DNA of 64,000 nt from Robiginitalea aestuariiviva. GTDB lineage: Bacteria > Bacteroidota > Bacteroidia > Flavobacteriales > Flavobacteriaceae. The stretch is from the NCBI RefSeq assembly GCF_029537735.1, contig NZ_JARPUQ010000001.1, positions 1,026,696 to 1,090,695 on the forward strand. The letters are read 5' to 3'. Position numbers and translations under genes: made by a program. How positions within the stretch are numbered: the first letter of the stretch is position 1; each line of letters begins with the position of its first letter. The notes below the pieces were generated by a model that was given only the letters and a program-made list of their open reading frames with translations, did no database searches and was not told the DNA's origin. Shown here piece by piece: positions 34,764 through 43,407 of the stretch.

Positions 34764-36665
34764 TCAATAGGCGCGCTCGTTCCGCCCTTCGTAGAAATTC
34801 ACAAAGGAACGGTTTACCACACGGTTCCCTCCTGGTGTTGGGTATTCCCCTGTGAAATACCAATCCCCGAGGTTCTTCGGGCAGGCGGCATGCAAGTTTT
34901 CTATGGTCTGGTAAATGATCTTTACTTCGGCCTTGATCTCTGGCGGACTCAGCAATTCGGCAATCTTATCTGAAATTTCCTCCGGGGTGAAAGGGGCATA
35001 AAACGCCTGCACATGATTGGGTATGGATTCCATACTTTCGGAAACCAAGGAAGCCTTGCATTTTTCATAAATCTCCTGGATAATGGCTTCGGTGCCGTGT
35101 TCCCGATGTAAGGCCAGTGCAGCGCGGAAGGCGATAAAGTCTTCCAGTTTGGCCATGTCTATGCCGTAACAATCCGGATACCGGATTTGCGGGGCAGAAG
35201 AGATCACGATGATTTTTTTCGGATGCAGGCGGTCAAGGATCCGGAGGATGCTCTTGCGCAGGGTGGTTCCGCGTACAATGCTGTCGTCAATAATAGCCAG
35301 GTAATCGCCCGGGTTCACCGACCCGTATGAAATATCGTATACGTGCGCCACCAGGTCGTCCCTGCTGCTGTCCTGGGTAATAAAAGTTCGCAGCTTGGCG
35401 TCCTTGATCGCTACCTTTTCGATCCGCGGGCGTATCTCCAGAATGGCCTGGAGTTCCTCTGGGTCTATCTCCGAACCCATGGCCAGGATCTGCTCCCCTT
35501 TTTTCTTGTTGAGGTAATTCTGGGCTTCCCGCAGCATCCCCAGGAAGGAAGTTTCTGCTGTGTTGGGGATATAGGAGAAGACCGTATTCTTCAAATCGTG
35601 GTCTATGGCCTCCAGGATCTGGGGGAATAATAACATCCCCAGTTTTTTCCGCTCCTCGTAAATCTCCTTGTCGTTGCCCCGGGAGAAATAGATTCGCTCA
35701 AAGGAACAGGCTTTGCGTTCGCGGGGCTCCTGTATTCTTTTAATCTGGGTTTCCCCGGATTTCTTGACAATAATGGCGTGCCCCGGCGGCAACTCTTCCA
35801 CCTGGGCGTAAGAGGTATTGAATACCGTTTGTATAGCAGGGCGTTCCGAGGCGACCACCACGATTTCATCGTCTTTGTAATAATAGGCGGGCCGGATACC
35901 TGATGGATCCCGCAACACAAAGGCGTCCCCGTGGCCGAGTAACCCGGCCATGGCATAGCCCCCATCCCAGTTCTTGGAAGATTTCCGGAGGATTTTCCCC
36001 AGATTCAGGCGCTCCGCAATCAGGGGAGAGGCTTCCATTTTGTTAAAGCCCTCCTTTTTAATTTGTTTATAGAGTTTGGCCACCGCGTCGTCCAGGAAAT
36101 GGCCGATTTTTTCCATAACCGTGATGGTATCGGCAAGTTCCTTGGGGTGCTGGCCCAACTGCACCAGGTTATCGAACAATTCCTTTACGTTGGTCATGTT
36201 GAAGTTCCCGGCCACAATCAGGTTGCGGTGCATCCAGTTGTTCTGCCTCAGGAAGGGATGGACACTTTCTATGCTGTTCTGCCCAAAGGTGCCGTAACGC
36301 ACATGGCCCAAGAGAAGTTCGCCCACATACGGGATGTTTTTCTTCTGCCAGGCCACATCCTCTACCCGTTCCGGGTGTTCCTTCAGGGCGGTGTTCACCC
36401 GTTCGTTGATGCGTTCAAAAATATCCTGAATGGGCTGGGAAAGGTTGGAGCGTACCCGGCTCATGTAGCGCTCCCCTGCGTTCATGTCCAGCTTGATGCT
36501 CGCAAAACCGGCGCCATCCTGCCCCCGGTTGTGCTGTTTCTCCATCATGAGGTACATTTTGTTAACCCCGTAGAAGGCTGTGCCGTATTTCTCCTGGTAG
36601 TATTCCAGGGGTTTCAGCAAACGAATGAGAGAGATTCCGCATTCGTGTTTGATGGCGTCGCTCAT
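34764..36665 (-). CDS. purF: Amidophosphoribosyltransferase (PurF-like, long form)
   Basis: First step of purine synthesis: glutamine plus PRPP gives phosphoribosylamine. 633 residues, against about 470-510 for classical PurF, a long form that I know from Bacteroidetes. The class II glutaminase Cys follows HE in IKHECGISL (residue 9, so a short propeptide is removed), with NRGQDGAGFAS and HVRYGTFG in the glutaminase domain. PRPP motif: YLAIIDDSIVRGTTLRKSI. Extra length is in the glutaminase half and at the C-terminus (about 75 residues). A -7 box lies 5 nt before the ATG. Confidence 0.85.
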   Translation of the reverse strand: MSDAIKHECGISLIRLLKPLEYYQEKYGTAFYGVNKMYLMMEKQHNRGQDGAGFASIKLDMNAGERYMSRVRSNLSQPIQDIFERINERVNTALKEHPERVEDVAWQKKNIPYVGELLLGHVRYGTFGQNSIESVHPFLRQNNWMHRNLIVAGNFNMTNVKELFDNLVQLGQHPKELADTITVMEKIGHFLDDAVAKLYKQIKKEGFNKMEASPLIAERLNLGKILRKSSKNWDGGYAMAGLLGHGDAFVLRDPSGIRPAYYYKDDEIVVVASERPAIQTVFNTSYAQVEELPPGHAIIVKKSGETQIKRIQEPRERKACSFERIYFSRGNDKEIYEERKKLGMLLFPQILEAIDHDLKNTVFSYIPNTAETSFLGMLREAQNYLNKKKGEQILAMGSEIDPEELQAILEIRPRIEKVAIKDAKLRTFITQDSSRDDLVAHVYDISYGSVNPGDYLAIIDDSIVRGTTLRKSILRILDRLHPKKIIVISSAPQIRYPDCYGIDMAKLEDFIAFRAALALHREHGTEAIIQEIYEKCKASLVSESMESIPNHVQAFYAPFTPEEISDKIAELLSPPEIKAEVKIIYQTIENLHAACPKNLGDWYFTGEYPTPGGNRVVNRSFVNFYEGRNERAY

Positions 36666-36670
36666 GCCCG

Positions 36671-36678
36671 CAAAAGTA
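36671..36678 (-). promoter_or_regulatory. Candidate -7 box for purF
   Basis: Minus-strand TACTTTTG, ending 5 nt before the ATG at 36665. If transcription starts about 5 nt after the box, the mRNA is leaderless. No -33 TTTG. Confidence 0.5.
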
Positions 36679-36701
36679 TAAAATCTGGACGGTACTCCAT
36701 C

Positions 36702-37628
36702 CTATTCTACCTCGATATCGAATTGGGTCAGCTCACGGAATTGCCGCAGGCGGGACTGAATTTCTTCGGAAGCCAGGTTCTGCAGCCTTTCGGTGCCAAA
36801 GCGTTCCACGCAAAACGAGGCCAGGTTGGAGCCGTGGATGACGGCATTTTTCAGGTTGTCAAAAGACAGGTTTTCGGTTTCGGCCAGGTAGCCCGAGAAG
36901 CCCCCGGCAAAGGTGTCGCCGGCCCCGGTGGGGTCAAATATATCTTCCAGAGGCAGGGCCGGGGCAAAAAAGATCCGGTCTTTGTGGAAGAGCAGGGCGC
37001 CATTTTCCCCTTTTTTGATAACTACGTAATCCGGGCCCATGGCGCTGATCATGGCTGCCGCCTTAACCAGGGAATATTCCCCGCTCAATTGCCTGGCCTC
37101 TTCGTCGTTGATGGCAATCACGTCAATCTCCCGGATCACATCCATTAGGGTATCCCAGGTATGGTTCATCCAGTAGTTCATCGTATCCAGCACAGTGAGC
37201 TTGGGTTTGGTCCGCATCTGCCGGATTACATCCATCTGGATTTCCGGGTGCAGGTTGCCCAGCATCAGCACATCGCTGTCGCGATAGGATTCCGGAACCA
37301 CGGGGTTGAAGTCTGCCAGCACATTGAGCTCTGTGGCCAGGGTGTCGCGCCGGTTAAGGTCATTGTGGTACTTCCCGCTCCAGAAAAAGGTTTTCCCTCC
37401 CCGTACTACCTCAATTCCCGAAGTGTCAATTCCCTTATTGCTTAGCAGGTCCAGGTATGGCCTGGGGAAATCTTCTCCCACCACAGATACAATGGCGGCA
37501 TCGTTTTTATACAGGGAGGCAGCCAGGCCAATAAAGGTGGCTGCACCCCCGAGAATTTTGTCGGATTTTCCAAAAGGGGTTTCAATGGCGTCGAAAGCCA
37601 CCGTACCTACAATTAAAAGTTTACCCAT
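36702..37628 (-). CDS. PfkB-family sugar/nucleoside kinase
   Basis: 308 residues, ribokinase fold. The C-terminal signature DPTGAGDTFAGGFSGYL contains the catalytic Asp and anion hole; the N-terminal glycine region is GGAATFIGLAASLY. Family members phosphorylate ribose, adenosine, fructose derivatives and others; the substrate is not decided, though the position beside purF makes a nucleoside or ribose possible (inference). It ends 36 nt before the purF start. Confidence 0.9.
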   Translation of the reverse strand: MGKLLIVGTVAFDAIETPFGKSDKILGGAATFIGLAASLYKNDAAIVSVVGEDFPRPYLDLLSNKGIDTSGIEVVRGGKTFFWSGKYHNDLNRRDTLATELNVLADFNPVVPESYRDSDVLMLGNLHPEIQMDVIRQMRTKPKLTVLDTMNYWMNHTWDTLMDVIREIDVIAINDEEARQLSGEYSLVKAAAMISAMGPDYVVIKKGENGALLFHKDRIFFAPALPLEDIFDPTGAGDTFAGGFSGYLAETENLSFDNLKNAVIHGSNLASFCVERFGTERLQNLASEEIQSRLRQFRELTQFDIEVE

Positions 37629-37650
37629 GGGATGCTCAGCAAATTTGATG

Positions 37651-37658
37651 CAAATATA
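37651..37658 (-). promoter_or_regulatory. Candidate -7 box for the PfkB kinase gene
   Basis: Minus-strand TATATTTG, 22 nt upstream of the ATG at 37628. No -33 box seen. Confidence 0.5.
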
Positions 37659-37711
37659 GGGGATTGCACGGGCTTAAGGCCTGTGCCGGGGGCAGGAATC
37701 GATGCCCGGGA

Positions 37712-38347
37712 TCACTTCCTCCCGAAATCCGCGGGGATCTCGCCCCATGCCTTCGTTTCCCATTTCACCACCGGAGTGGTGTAGGCATGAGTCTGCAGCC
37801 AGGTCTCTGCCCGGTCAATCAACTCAAACAGCGGCTCGTTTTTGGCCGTTTCCTCTAACTTGGTATTGCATTTTTTCTTGCGTACCCAGCTAATGGCCGT
37901 GCGGGAATCCGAATAGATGACCCGGTTGCTGTCCTGTTTTTTAAGATAGGCAAGGCCGTGTACAATGGCCAGGAACTCTCCAATATTGTTGGTGCCTTCG
38001 GGGAACGGGCCCTGGTGGAACAGGCGTTTTCCCGTACGGGTGTCCACGCCCTGGTATTCCATCACCCCCGGGTTGCCGCTGGAGGCGGCATCCACGGAAA
38101 TGGAATGGTAATTCGGGGCGCCCAGGCGGGCCAGTTGTTCGGCACTCAGGGATTTGCCTTTTTTTTTGCCTGCCAGGGCGGCCCGGTAGCCGCTGCGAAA
38201 GGCATGCTGGGCCTGGGATTTCTCCGGAAATCCCATATACTGGGCACCCTTAAAGCCCTCAATTTGCTTTTTACAGGCTTCCCAGCTGCTGTAAACGCCC
38301 GGGGTTTTGCCTTTCCAAACTGCGTAGAATTTATTCTTTTCAGCCAT
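37712..38347 (-). CDS. rnhA: Ribonuclease HI with N-terminal viroplasmin domain
   Basis: Degrades RNA in RNA-DNA hybrids. 211 residues in two domains: an N-terminal viroplasmin/hybrid-binding domain (FYAVWKGKTPGVYSSWEACKKQI, about 6-50) and a C-terminal RNase H domain. Active-site acids are Asp in SVDAASSGNPG, Glu in NNIGEFLAIVHGL and Asp in YSDSRTAISWV. The hybrid-binding domain resembles that of eukaryotic RNase H1. The ATG overlaps the purN 3' end by 8 nt, so it is coupled to purN. Confidence 0.94.
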   Translation of the reverse strand: MAEKNKFYAVWKGKTPGVYSSWEACKKQIEGFKGAQYMGFPEKSQAQHAFRSGYRAALAGKKKGKSLSAEQLARLGAPNYHSISVDAASSGNPGVMEYQGVDTRTGKRLFHQGPFPEGTNNIGEFLAIVHGLAYLKKQDSNRVIYSDSRTAISWVRKKKCNTKLEETAKNEPLFELIDRAETWLQTHAYTTPVVKWETKAWGEIPADFGRK

Positions 38348-38936
38348 GACTCAGGCCCAGAAGGTTTTGTATGGTTTCCGGATAATGAGCGTATTCGAGC
38401 TGGTGTACTTTGGCAGCCACCATTTCCGGGGTGTCATCAGGTTTCACCGGGACACGGGCCTGGAAGATCACGGCGCCTTCGTCGTAGGCGGCATTCACAT
38501 GGTGGATGGTGATGCCGGTTTCCGTTTCGCCCTGGTCTACCACGGCCTGGTGCACATGCATGCCATACATCCCCCTGCCCCCGAATTTGGGCAACAGGGC
38601 CGGGTGGATATTCACAATGCTACCGGGGTATTCGGCTATGAGGCTTTCCGGGATTTTCCAGAGGAACCCGGCCAGTACAATCAGGTCCGGTTTCAATGCC
38701 CGGAGCAGGCCCAGCAGGCCCGTTTCCTCCTGATAGGCTGTCCGGTTAAAGCAGTACAGCGGCAGCCCCAGCCGCTTGCACCGGTCTATTACCCCGGCCT
38801 TGGGGTTGTTGCAGAGCACCCCTGCAATGCGCACCCGGGTATCGCCCTTAAAAAAAGTAGCGATCCGCTCTACATTACTGCCGGAACCGGAGGCAAACAA
38901 GACCAAATTCCGGGGGTTATTTTGAGAAAAATCCAT
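38340..38936 (-). CDS. purN: Phosphoribosylglycinamide formyltransferase
   Basis: Third step of purine synthesis, formyl transfer from 10-formyl-THF to GAR. 198 residues. N-terminal LVLFASGSGSNVERI (phosphate loop), catalytic IVNIHPALLPKFGGRGMYG with Asn and His, and the VNAAYDEGAVIFQ segment with the conserved Asp. Divergent from acpP. A -7 box lies 5 nt from the ATG, as for purF. Confidence 0.96.
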   Translation of the reverse strand: MDFSQNNPRNLVLFASGSGSNVERIATFFKGDTRVRIAGVLCNNPKAGVIDRCKRLGLPLYCFNRTAYQEETGLLGLLRALKPDLIVLAGFLWKIPESLIAEYPGSIVNIHPALLPKFGGRGMYGMHVHQAVVDQGETETGITIHHVNAAYDEGAVIFQARVPVKPDDTPEMVAAKVHQLEYAHYPETIQNLLGLSHG

Positions 38937-38941
38937 GGGAA

Positions 38942-38949
38942 CAAAGGTA
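38942..38949 (-). promoter_or_regulatory. Candidate -7 box for purN
   Basis: Minus-strand TACCTTTG, 5 nt before the ATG at 38936; implies a leaderless or near-leaderless message. No -33 TTTG visible. Confidence 0.45.
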
Positions 38950-38997
38950 GTACGGCCATGCCTTAATTAGGTGCGGTGGCGTACATTTTATCGGGAA

Positions 38998-39030
38998 TTG
39001 ATGGTTTTAATCCAAAGTTTGTTATTTTTG
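38998..39030 (+). promoter_or_regulatory. Promoter of acpP
   Basis: TTG (38998-39000), 22-nt spacer, TATTTTTG (39023-39030), 29 nt to the ATG at 39060. The -7 box is a strong match; the spacer is slightly long. Confidence 0.6.
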
Positions 39031-39059
39031 CCAACAATTCAAATCTAAAACCAAACGAT

Positions 39060-39293
39060 ATGTCAGACATTGCATCAAGAGTTAAGGCTATCATCGTTGA
39101 TAAGCTCGGTGTTGACGAAAACGAGGTGGTTGCTGAAGCCAGCTTTACCAACGACCTGGGTGCAGATTCCTTGGATACAGTAGAGTTGATCATGGAATTT
39201 GAAAAGGAATTCGATATTCAGATTCCGGACGATCAAGCTGAAAATATTGCTACCGTTGGCCAGGCTATTAGCTATATAGAAGAGGCCAAGTAA
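39060..39293 (+). CDS. acpP: Acyl carrier protein
   Basis: Carries growing fatty-acyl chains on phosphopantetheine. 77 residues, highly acidic. The start at 39060 gives [17 protein letters not shown]; a longer frame covers the promoter. The attachment site is Ser37 in [14 protein letters not shown]. First gene of acpP-fabF-rnc-IPExxxVDY-pyk, with a terminator between acpP and fabF. Confidence 0.98.
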   Translation: MSDIASRVKAIIVDKLGVDENEVVAEASFTNDLGADSLDTVELIMEFEKEFDIQIPDDQAENIATVGQAISYIEEAK

Positions 39294-39314
39294 GTAGATA
39301 CTTTCCGTAAAGTC

Positions 39315-39358
39315 AAATTATCCATGCTGCACAGGGCGGCATGGATAATTTTTTTTAA
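39315..39358 (+). terminator. Strong terminator between acpP and fabF
   Basis: Perfect 13-bp stem AAATTATCCATGC (39315-39327) with GCATGGATAATTT (39339-39351), followed by T8. Probably ends most acpP transcripts, leaving a lower level of readthrough into fabF. Confidence 0.88.
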
Positions 39359-39400
39359 TTTACGCATGGTATTAAATGAGATGCCAAATAGTTTGATTCT

Positions 39401-40651
39401 ATGGAATTAAAACGCGTAGTAGTAACAGGGCTGGGAGCCCTTACTCCTATTGGAAACAATAAGGACGCTTACTGGGAAGGCCTGAAAAACGGCAAAAGCG
39501 GTTGTGCCCCCATCACCTATTTCGATACTGAAAAATTCAAAACCAAGTTCGCCTGCGAACTCAAGGATTACGATCCCAACGCCTATTTCGACCGGAAGGA
39601 AGCGCGCAAACTGGACCGTTTTGCCCAGTATGCCCTGGTTTCCTCGGACGAGGCCATTGCCGATTCCGGATTGGACCTGGAGCAGATCGACAAGTTTCGG
39701 GTTGGGGTTATCTGGGGCGCCGGCATCGGCGGGCTGGAGACCTTCCAGACCGAAGTGCTGAATTATGCAGCCGGAGATGGAACGCCGCGCTTTAACCCCT
39801 TCTTTATCCCAAAGATGATCGCAGATATTGCTCCGGGTAATATCAGCATCAAGCACGGGTTTATGGGGCCTAACTATACCACAGTGTCGGCCTGTGCCAG
39901 TTCTGCCAATGCTTTGATCGATGCCCTGAACTACATCCGCCTCGGGCATTGCGATGTGGTGGTAACCGGGGGGAGCGAAGCCGCCGTAACCATTGCTGGG
40001 ATGGGCGGGTTTAACGCCATGCATGCCCTTTCCACAAGAAACGAAAGCCCTGAAACCGCTTCACGTCCCTTCGATGCCACACGCGATGGCTTTGTACTGG
40101 GGGAAGGAGCCGGGGCACTTATCCTGGAAGAATACGAGCACGCCAAGGCCCGCGGTGCTAAGATCTACGCAGAGGTAGCAGGGGGTGGCCTTTCAAGCGA
40201 CGCCTACCACATGACGGCCCCCCACCCGGACGGGATTGGGGTGGTACGGGTAATGGAAAACTGCCTTCGGGATGCCGGGGTTAAGCCGGAAGAAGTAGAT
40301 GCCATCAATACCCACGGAACATCTACCCCCCTGGGCGATGTGGCTGAGTTAAAAGCTATTTCCGCGGTATTCGGGGAGCACGCCCCCAATATCAATATCA
40401 ATTCCACCAAATCCATGACCGGGCACCTGCTGGGTGCCGCCGGGGCTATCGAGGCCATTGCCTCCATCCTGGCCATGGAACACGGGGTGGTGCCGCCGAC
40501 CATTAACCATACGGTAGTGGATGAAAACATAGATCCGAAGCTCAACCTGACCCTGAACAAAGCGCAAAAGCGGGAAGTTCGGGTAGCGATGAGCAACACC
40601 TTCGGGTTTGGCGGCCACAATGCTTGTGTGTTGTTTAAAAAAATAAGCTGA
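39401..40651 (+). CDS. fabF: 3-oxoacyl-ACP synthase II
   Basis: Elongating condensing enzyme of fatty-acid synthesis. 416 residues. Cys-His-His triad: C165 in TVSACASSAN, H305 in NTHGTSTPLGD and H342 in STKSMTGHLLGAAGA. C-terminal NTFGFGGHNA is the usual GFGG loop. Starts 107 nt after acpP; a TA-n-TTTG box-like string (TAGTTTG) lies at about 39388-39394. rnc follows 7 nt after the stop. Confidence 0.97.
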   Translation: MELKRVVVTGLGALTPIGNNKDAYWEGLKNGKSGCAPITYFDTEKFKTKFACELKDYDPNAYFDRKEARKLDRFAQYALVSSDEAIADSGLDLEQIDKFRVGVIWGAGIGGLETFQTEVLNYAAGDGTPRFNPFFIPKMIADIAPGNISIKHGFMGPNYTTVSACASSANALIDALNYIRLGHCDVVVTGGSEAAVTIAGMGGFNAMHALSTRNESPETASRPFDATRDGFVLGEGAGALILEEYEHAKARGAKIYAEVAGGGLSSDAYHMTAPHPDGIGVVRVMENCLRDAGVKPEEVDAINTHGTSTPLGDVAELKAISAVFGEHAPNININSTKSMTGHLLGAAGAIEAIASILAMEHGVVPPTINHTVVDENIDPKLNLTLNKAQKREVRVAMSNTFGFGGHNACVLFKKIS

Positions 40652-40658
40652 ACCCCGA

Positions 40659-41390
40659 ATGAGTTTTCCCGGAAACATCTTTAATTCCCATCCTAAGGAG
40701 GATGGGGATTTTTTTTTGGGAATAACCAGGATCCTCGGGTTTAAGCCCAAGCAGCTGGAATTTTACAAACGGGCTTTTTTGCACCGTTCCGCCAACAAGA
40801 AAGACAAGAAGGGGAACCCGATGAATTACGAGCGCCTGGAATTCCTTGGCGATTCCATGCTGGGGACCATTATTTCCAAACACCTCTACAACGAAGTTCC
40901 GGGCGGGGACGAGGGTTACCTGACCAAGATGCGGTCCAAGATCGTGAGCCGCAAGCACCTGAACGAGTTGGGGAAAGACCTGGGGCTCCTCCATTATGTG
41001 GAAAGCCGGATCCCCAAATCCCATTTTGGGGAAAACATCCACGGCAATGTCTTTGAGGCCCTTATCGGGGCTATTTATCTGGACCGCGGGTACAAATACT
41101 GCGAAAAATTCATCCATTCCCGGGTTATAGAACCGTATGTGGATATCGAGCAGCTGGAGGGGCAGGTCATCAGTTATAAAAGCCTGGTCATTGAATGGTG
41201 CCAGAAGGCCAAAAAGGAGTTCCACTACGAGGTGTATGAGGATTCCGGGAACGACCCCGTTAAGCATTTTGCCGTTAAGCTTCGCATCAACGGGCGAATA
41301 ATGGCCAAGGCCCGTGCTACTTCCAAGAAAAAAGCGGAGGAAAAGGCTTCCAAGCGGGCGTTCTATGCATTACAGGATAAAATTGGGTAG
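40659..41390 (+). CDS. rnc: Ribonuclease III
   Basis: Processes rRNA precursors and double-stranded RNA. 243 residues. The RNase III signature is NYERLEFLGDSMLGTII, with the second acidic cluster GNVFEALIGAIYLD. The C-terminal double-stranded RNA-binding domain (about 170-240) ends ATSKKKAEEKASKRAF. Short spacing to fabF suggests one transcript. It could process the paired stems of the small-RNA array, which is speculation. Confidence 0.96.
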   Translation: MSFPGNIFNSHPKEDGDFFLGITRILGFKPKQLEFYKRAFLHRSANKKDKKGNPMNYERLEFLGDSMLGTIISKHLYNEVPGGDEGYLTKMRSKIVSRKHLNELGKDLGLLHYVESRIPKSHFGENIHGNVFEALIGAIYLDRGYKYCEKFIHSRVIEPYVDIEQLEGQVISYKSLVIEWCQKAKKEFHYEVYEDSGNDPVKHFAVKLRINGRIMAKARATSKKKAEEKASKRAFYALQDKIG

Positions 41391-41496
41391 GCCCGTGGCG
41401 GTTTACCGGAAAATGGGGCCTGCGGGCCCGATTCCAATGCCCATTCTAGGTGATTTCCGGGAGAACTTCTATCTTTACCGTTCTTTTGATTTGGCA

Positions 41497-41958
41497 ATGG
41501 GCAGTACGCTAAGCATTTGGGAAGACCTGATGGAGGATACTTCCTTCGGGTTATTTGCGATTCACAGCCCATTGGAGGATTATGCCCTGGCCTATGAGCT
41601 CAACCGCGTTTGCGGCCTTCTGTTGCAACGGATGCCGGAAGACCTTTCGGACAGGGATGCTTCCATTTTCCCGGTTTTTCAGTGGCAGGACGAGGCCCAT
41701 TTCCGGACCTGGACCCTGTTCGTAAACGTGGGTAGCGCCGAAACTCAGGCGGCAGACTCCGGCCTGTTTGGGGGCGAAGCTACCCGCAGGCGATCCTTCC
41801 TGATCCCTGAAAAACGAGAGGTAGACTTCTTCCTGAAGGTAGAAGGAGGGGAACCGGAAGCCGGGGTATTGCCGATTGTATTGGCCATCCCCAAAGTGAT
41901 TACCGCCTACCGGTTGGAGGCGGCCAAACTAAAATCCAAACACAATCTAATTTTCTAA
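41497..41958 (+). CDS. IPExxxVDY-family protein
   Basis: Small conserved Bacteroidetes protein of 153 residues, named for the motif that reads here IPEKREVDFF (the final aromatic is Phe, not Tyr). Relatives start about 20 residues before the FAIHSPLEDYALAYELN segment, which supports the ATG at 41497; in-frame ATGs at 41413 and 41437 are alternatives. Function unknown. Always near rnc and pyk in this phylum, as here (6 nt before pyk). Confidence 0.82.
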   Translation: MGSTLSIWEDLMEDTSFGLFAIHSPLEDYALAYELNRVCGLLLQRMPEDLSDRDASIFPVFQWQDEAHFRTWTLFVNVGSAETQAADSGLFGGEATRRRSFLIPEKREVDFFLKVEGGEPEAGVLPIVLAIPKVITAYRLEAAKLKSKHNLIF

Positions 41959-41964
41959 AGACAC

Positions 41965-43407
41965 ATGCCAACCCAGAAAAAGACGAAAATCGTGGCCACC
42001 CTGGGGCCGGCCACCAGCAATAAGGAGACCCTTCGCGACATGATTCATGCCGGGGTGGATGTCTTCCGCATCAATTTTTCACATGCCAATTACGAAGATG
42101 TGGAAGCCCGAATCCGGATGATCCGGGAACTGAGCGAGGAACTGGGGATCCACACGGCCATCCTGGCAGACCTGCAGGGCCCGAAACTCCGGGTAGGGGT
42201 GATGTCCGGCGAGGTAGTGGTTGCCCCCGGGGACGAAATTGCCTTCAAAACCGGGAAACCTTTCGAAGGGAACCAGGAGGAAGTCTATATGAATTACAAG
42301 AGCTTCCCCAAGGATGTAAATCCCGGGGAGCGCATTCTGCTGGACGACGGGAAGCTTATTTTCGAAATCCTGGAGACCAACCGCAAGGATACCGTAAAGG
42401 CGAAGGTAATCCAGGGCGGCCCCCTGAAGTCAAAGAAAGGGGTAAACCTGCCCAACACCAATATTTCCCTTCCCGCCCTGACCGAAAAAGACATTAAGGA
42501 TGCCCGCTTTGCGGTGTCACAGGATGTGGATTGGATTGCTCTTTCGTTTGTACGCCACAGTCAGGACCTGATCGACCTGCAAAAACTGATCGAGGAGCAC
42601 TCCGAGCACAAAATCCCGATTGTAGCCAAGATCGAGAAACCCGAAGCGGTTGAAAATATCGATAAGATTGTGGCCTACTGCGATGGCCTGATGGTGGCCC
42701 GGGGCGACCTGGGCGTGGAAGTGCCCGCAGAGGAGGTGCCCCTGATCCAAAAGCGCCTGGTACTGCGCGCCAAGAAGGCCCGGATCCCGGTGATTATTGC
42801 CACCCAGATGATGGAAACCATGATTACCAGCCTAACGCCTACGCGGGCCGAGGTAAACGATGTGGCCAACTCCGTAATGGACGGGGCAGATGCCGTAATG
42901 CTGTCCGGAGAAACCTCCGTGGGGAATTACCCCGTGCAGGTGATCCAGAAAATGGCGAGTATCCTGAAGAGTACAGAAGGCTCCGAGCTGATTAAAGTGC
43001 CGCATGATCCGCCTCAGATCCGGACGAAGCGCTACATCACCAAATCCATTTGTTATCACGCGGCTCTGATGGCCAACGAGATAAAGGCCAAGGCCATTTC
43101 CACCCTGACCAATAGCGGGTATACGGCTTTCCAGATTTCGGCCTGGCGCCCCAGCGCGCACATTTTGGTCTTTACTTCCAACAAACGGATCCTTTCCCAG
43201 CTGAACCTGCTCTGGGGGGTCAAGGCCTTTTATTACGACCGTTTTGTGTCTACGGACGAGACCATTGACGACGTAAACCGGATAGCCTGCGAGAAAGGCT
43301 TTCTGGAAGAAGGGGATATGTTGGTAAGCCTTGCGGCCATGCCCATTAAGGAAAAGGGAATGGTAAACACCCTTAGGATTACGCAGATCGAAACCTGCAA
43401 CCTCTAG
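41965..43407 (+). CDS. pyk: Pyruvate kinase
   Basis: Last ATP-making step of glycolysis. 480 residues. Characteristic segments: KIVATLGPATS at the start, VFRINFSHANYEDV, DLQGPKLRVG, and the active-site helix IVAKIEKPEAVENID with the catalytic Lys, followed by VARGDLGVE and MMETMI. C-terminal allosteric domain complete. The stop overlaps that of convergent dinB by 4 nt, and its terminator lies inside the dinB reading frame (43430-43465). Confidence 0.97.
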   Translation: MPTQKKTKIVATLGPATSNKETLRDMIHAGVDVFRINFSHANYEDVEARIRMIRELSEELGIHTAILADLQGPKLRVGVMSGEVVVAPGDEIAFKTGKPFEGNQEEVYMNYKSFPKDVNPGERILLDDGKLIFEILETNRKDTVKAKVIQGGPLKSKKGVNLPNTNISLPALTEKDIKDARFAVSQDVDWIALSFVRHSQDLIDLQKLIEEHSEHKIPIVAKIEKPEAVENIDKIVAYCDGLMVARGDLGVEVPAEEVPLIQKRLVLRAKKARIPVIIATQMMETMITSLTPTRAEVNDVANSVMDGADAVMLSGETSVGNYPVQVIQKMASILKSTEGSELIKVPHDPPQIRTKRYITKSICYHAALMANEIKAKAISTLTNSGYTAFQISAWRPSAHILVFTSNKRILSQLNLLWGVKAFYYDRFVSTDETIDDVNRIACEKGFLEEGDMLVSLAAMPIKEKGMVNTLRITQIETCNL

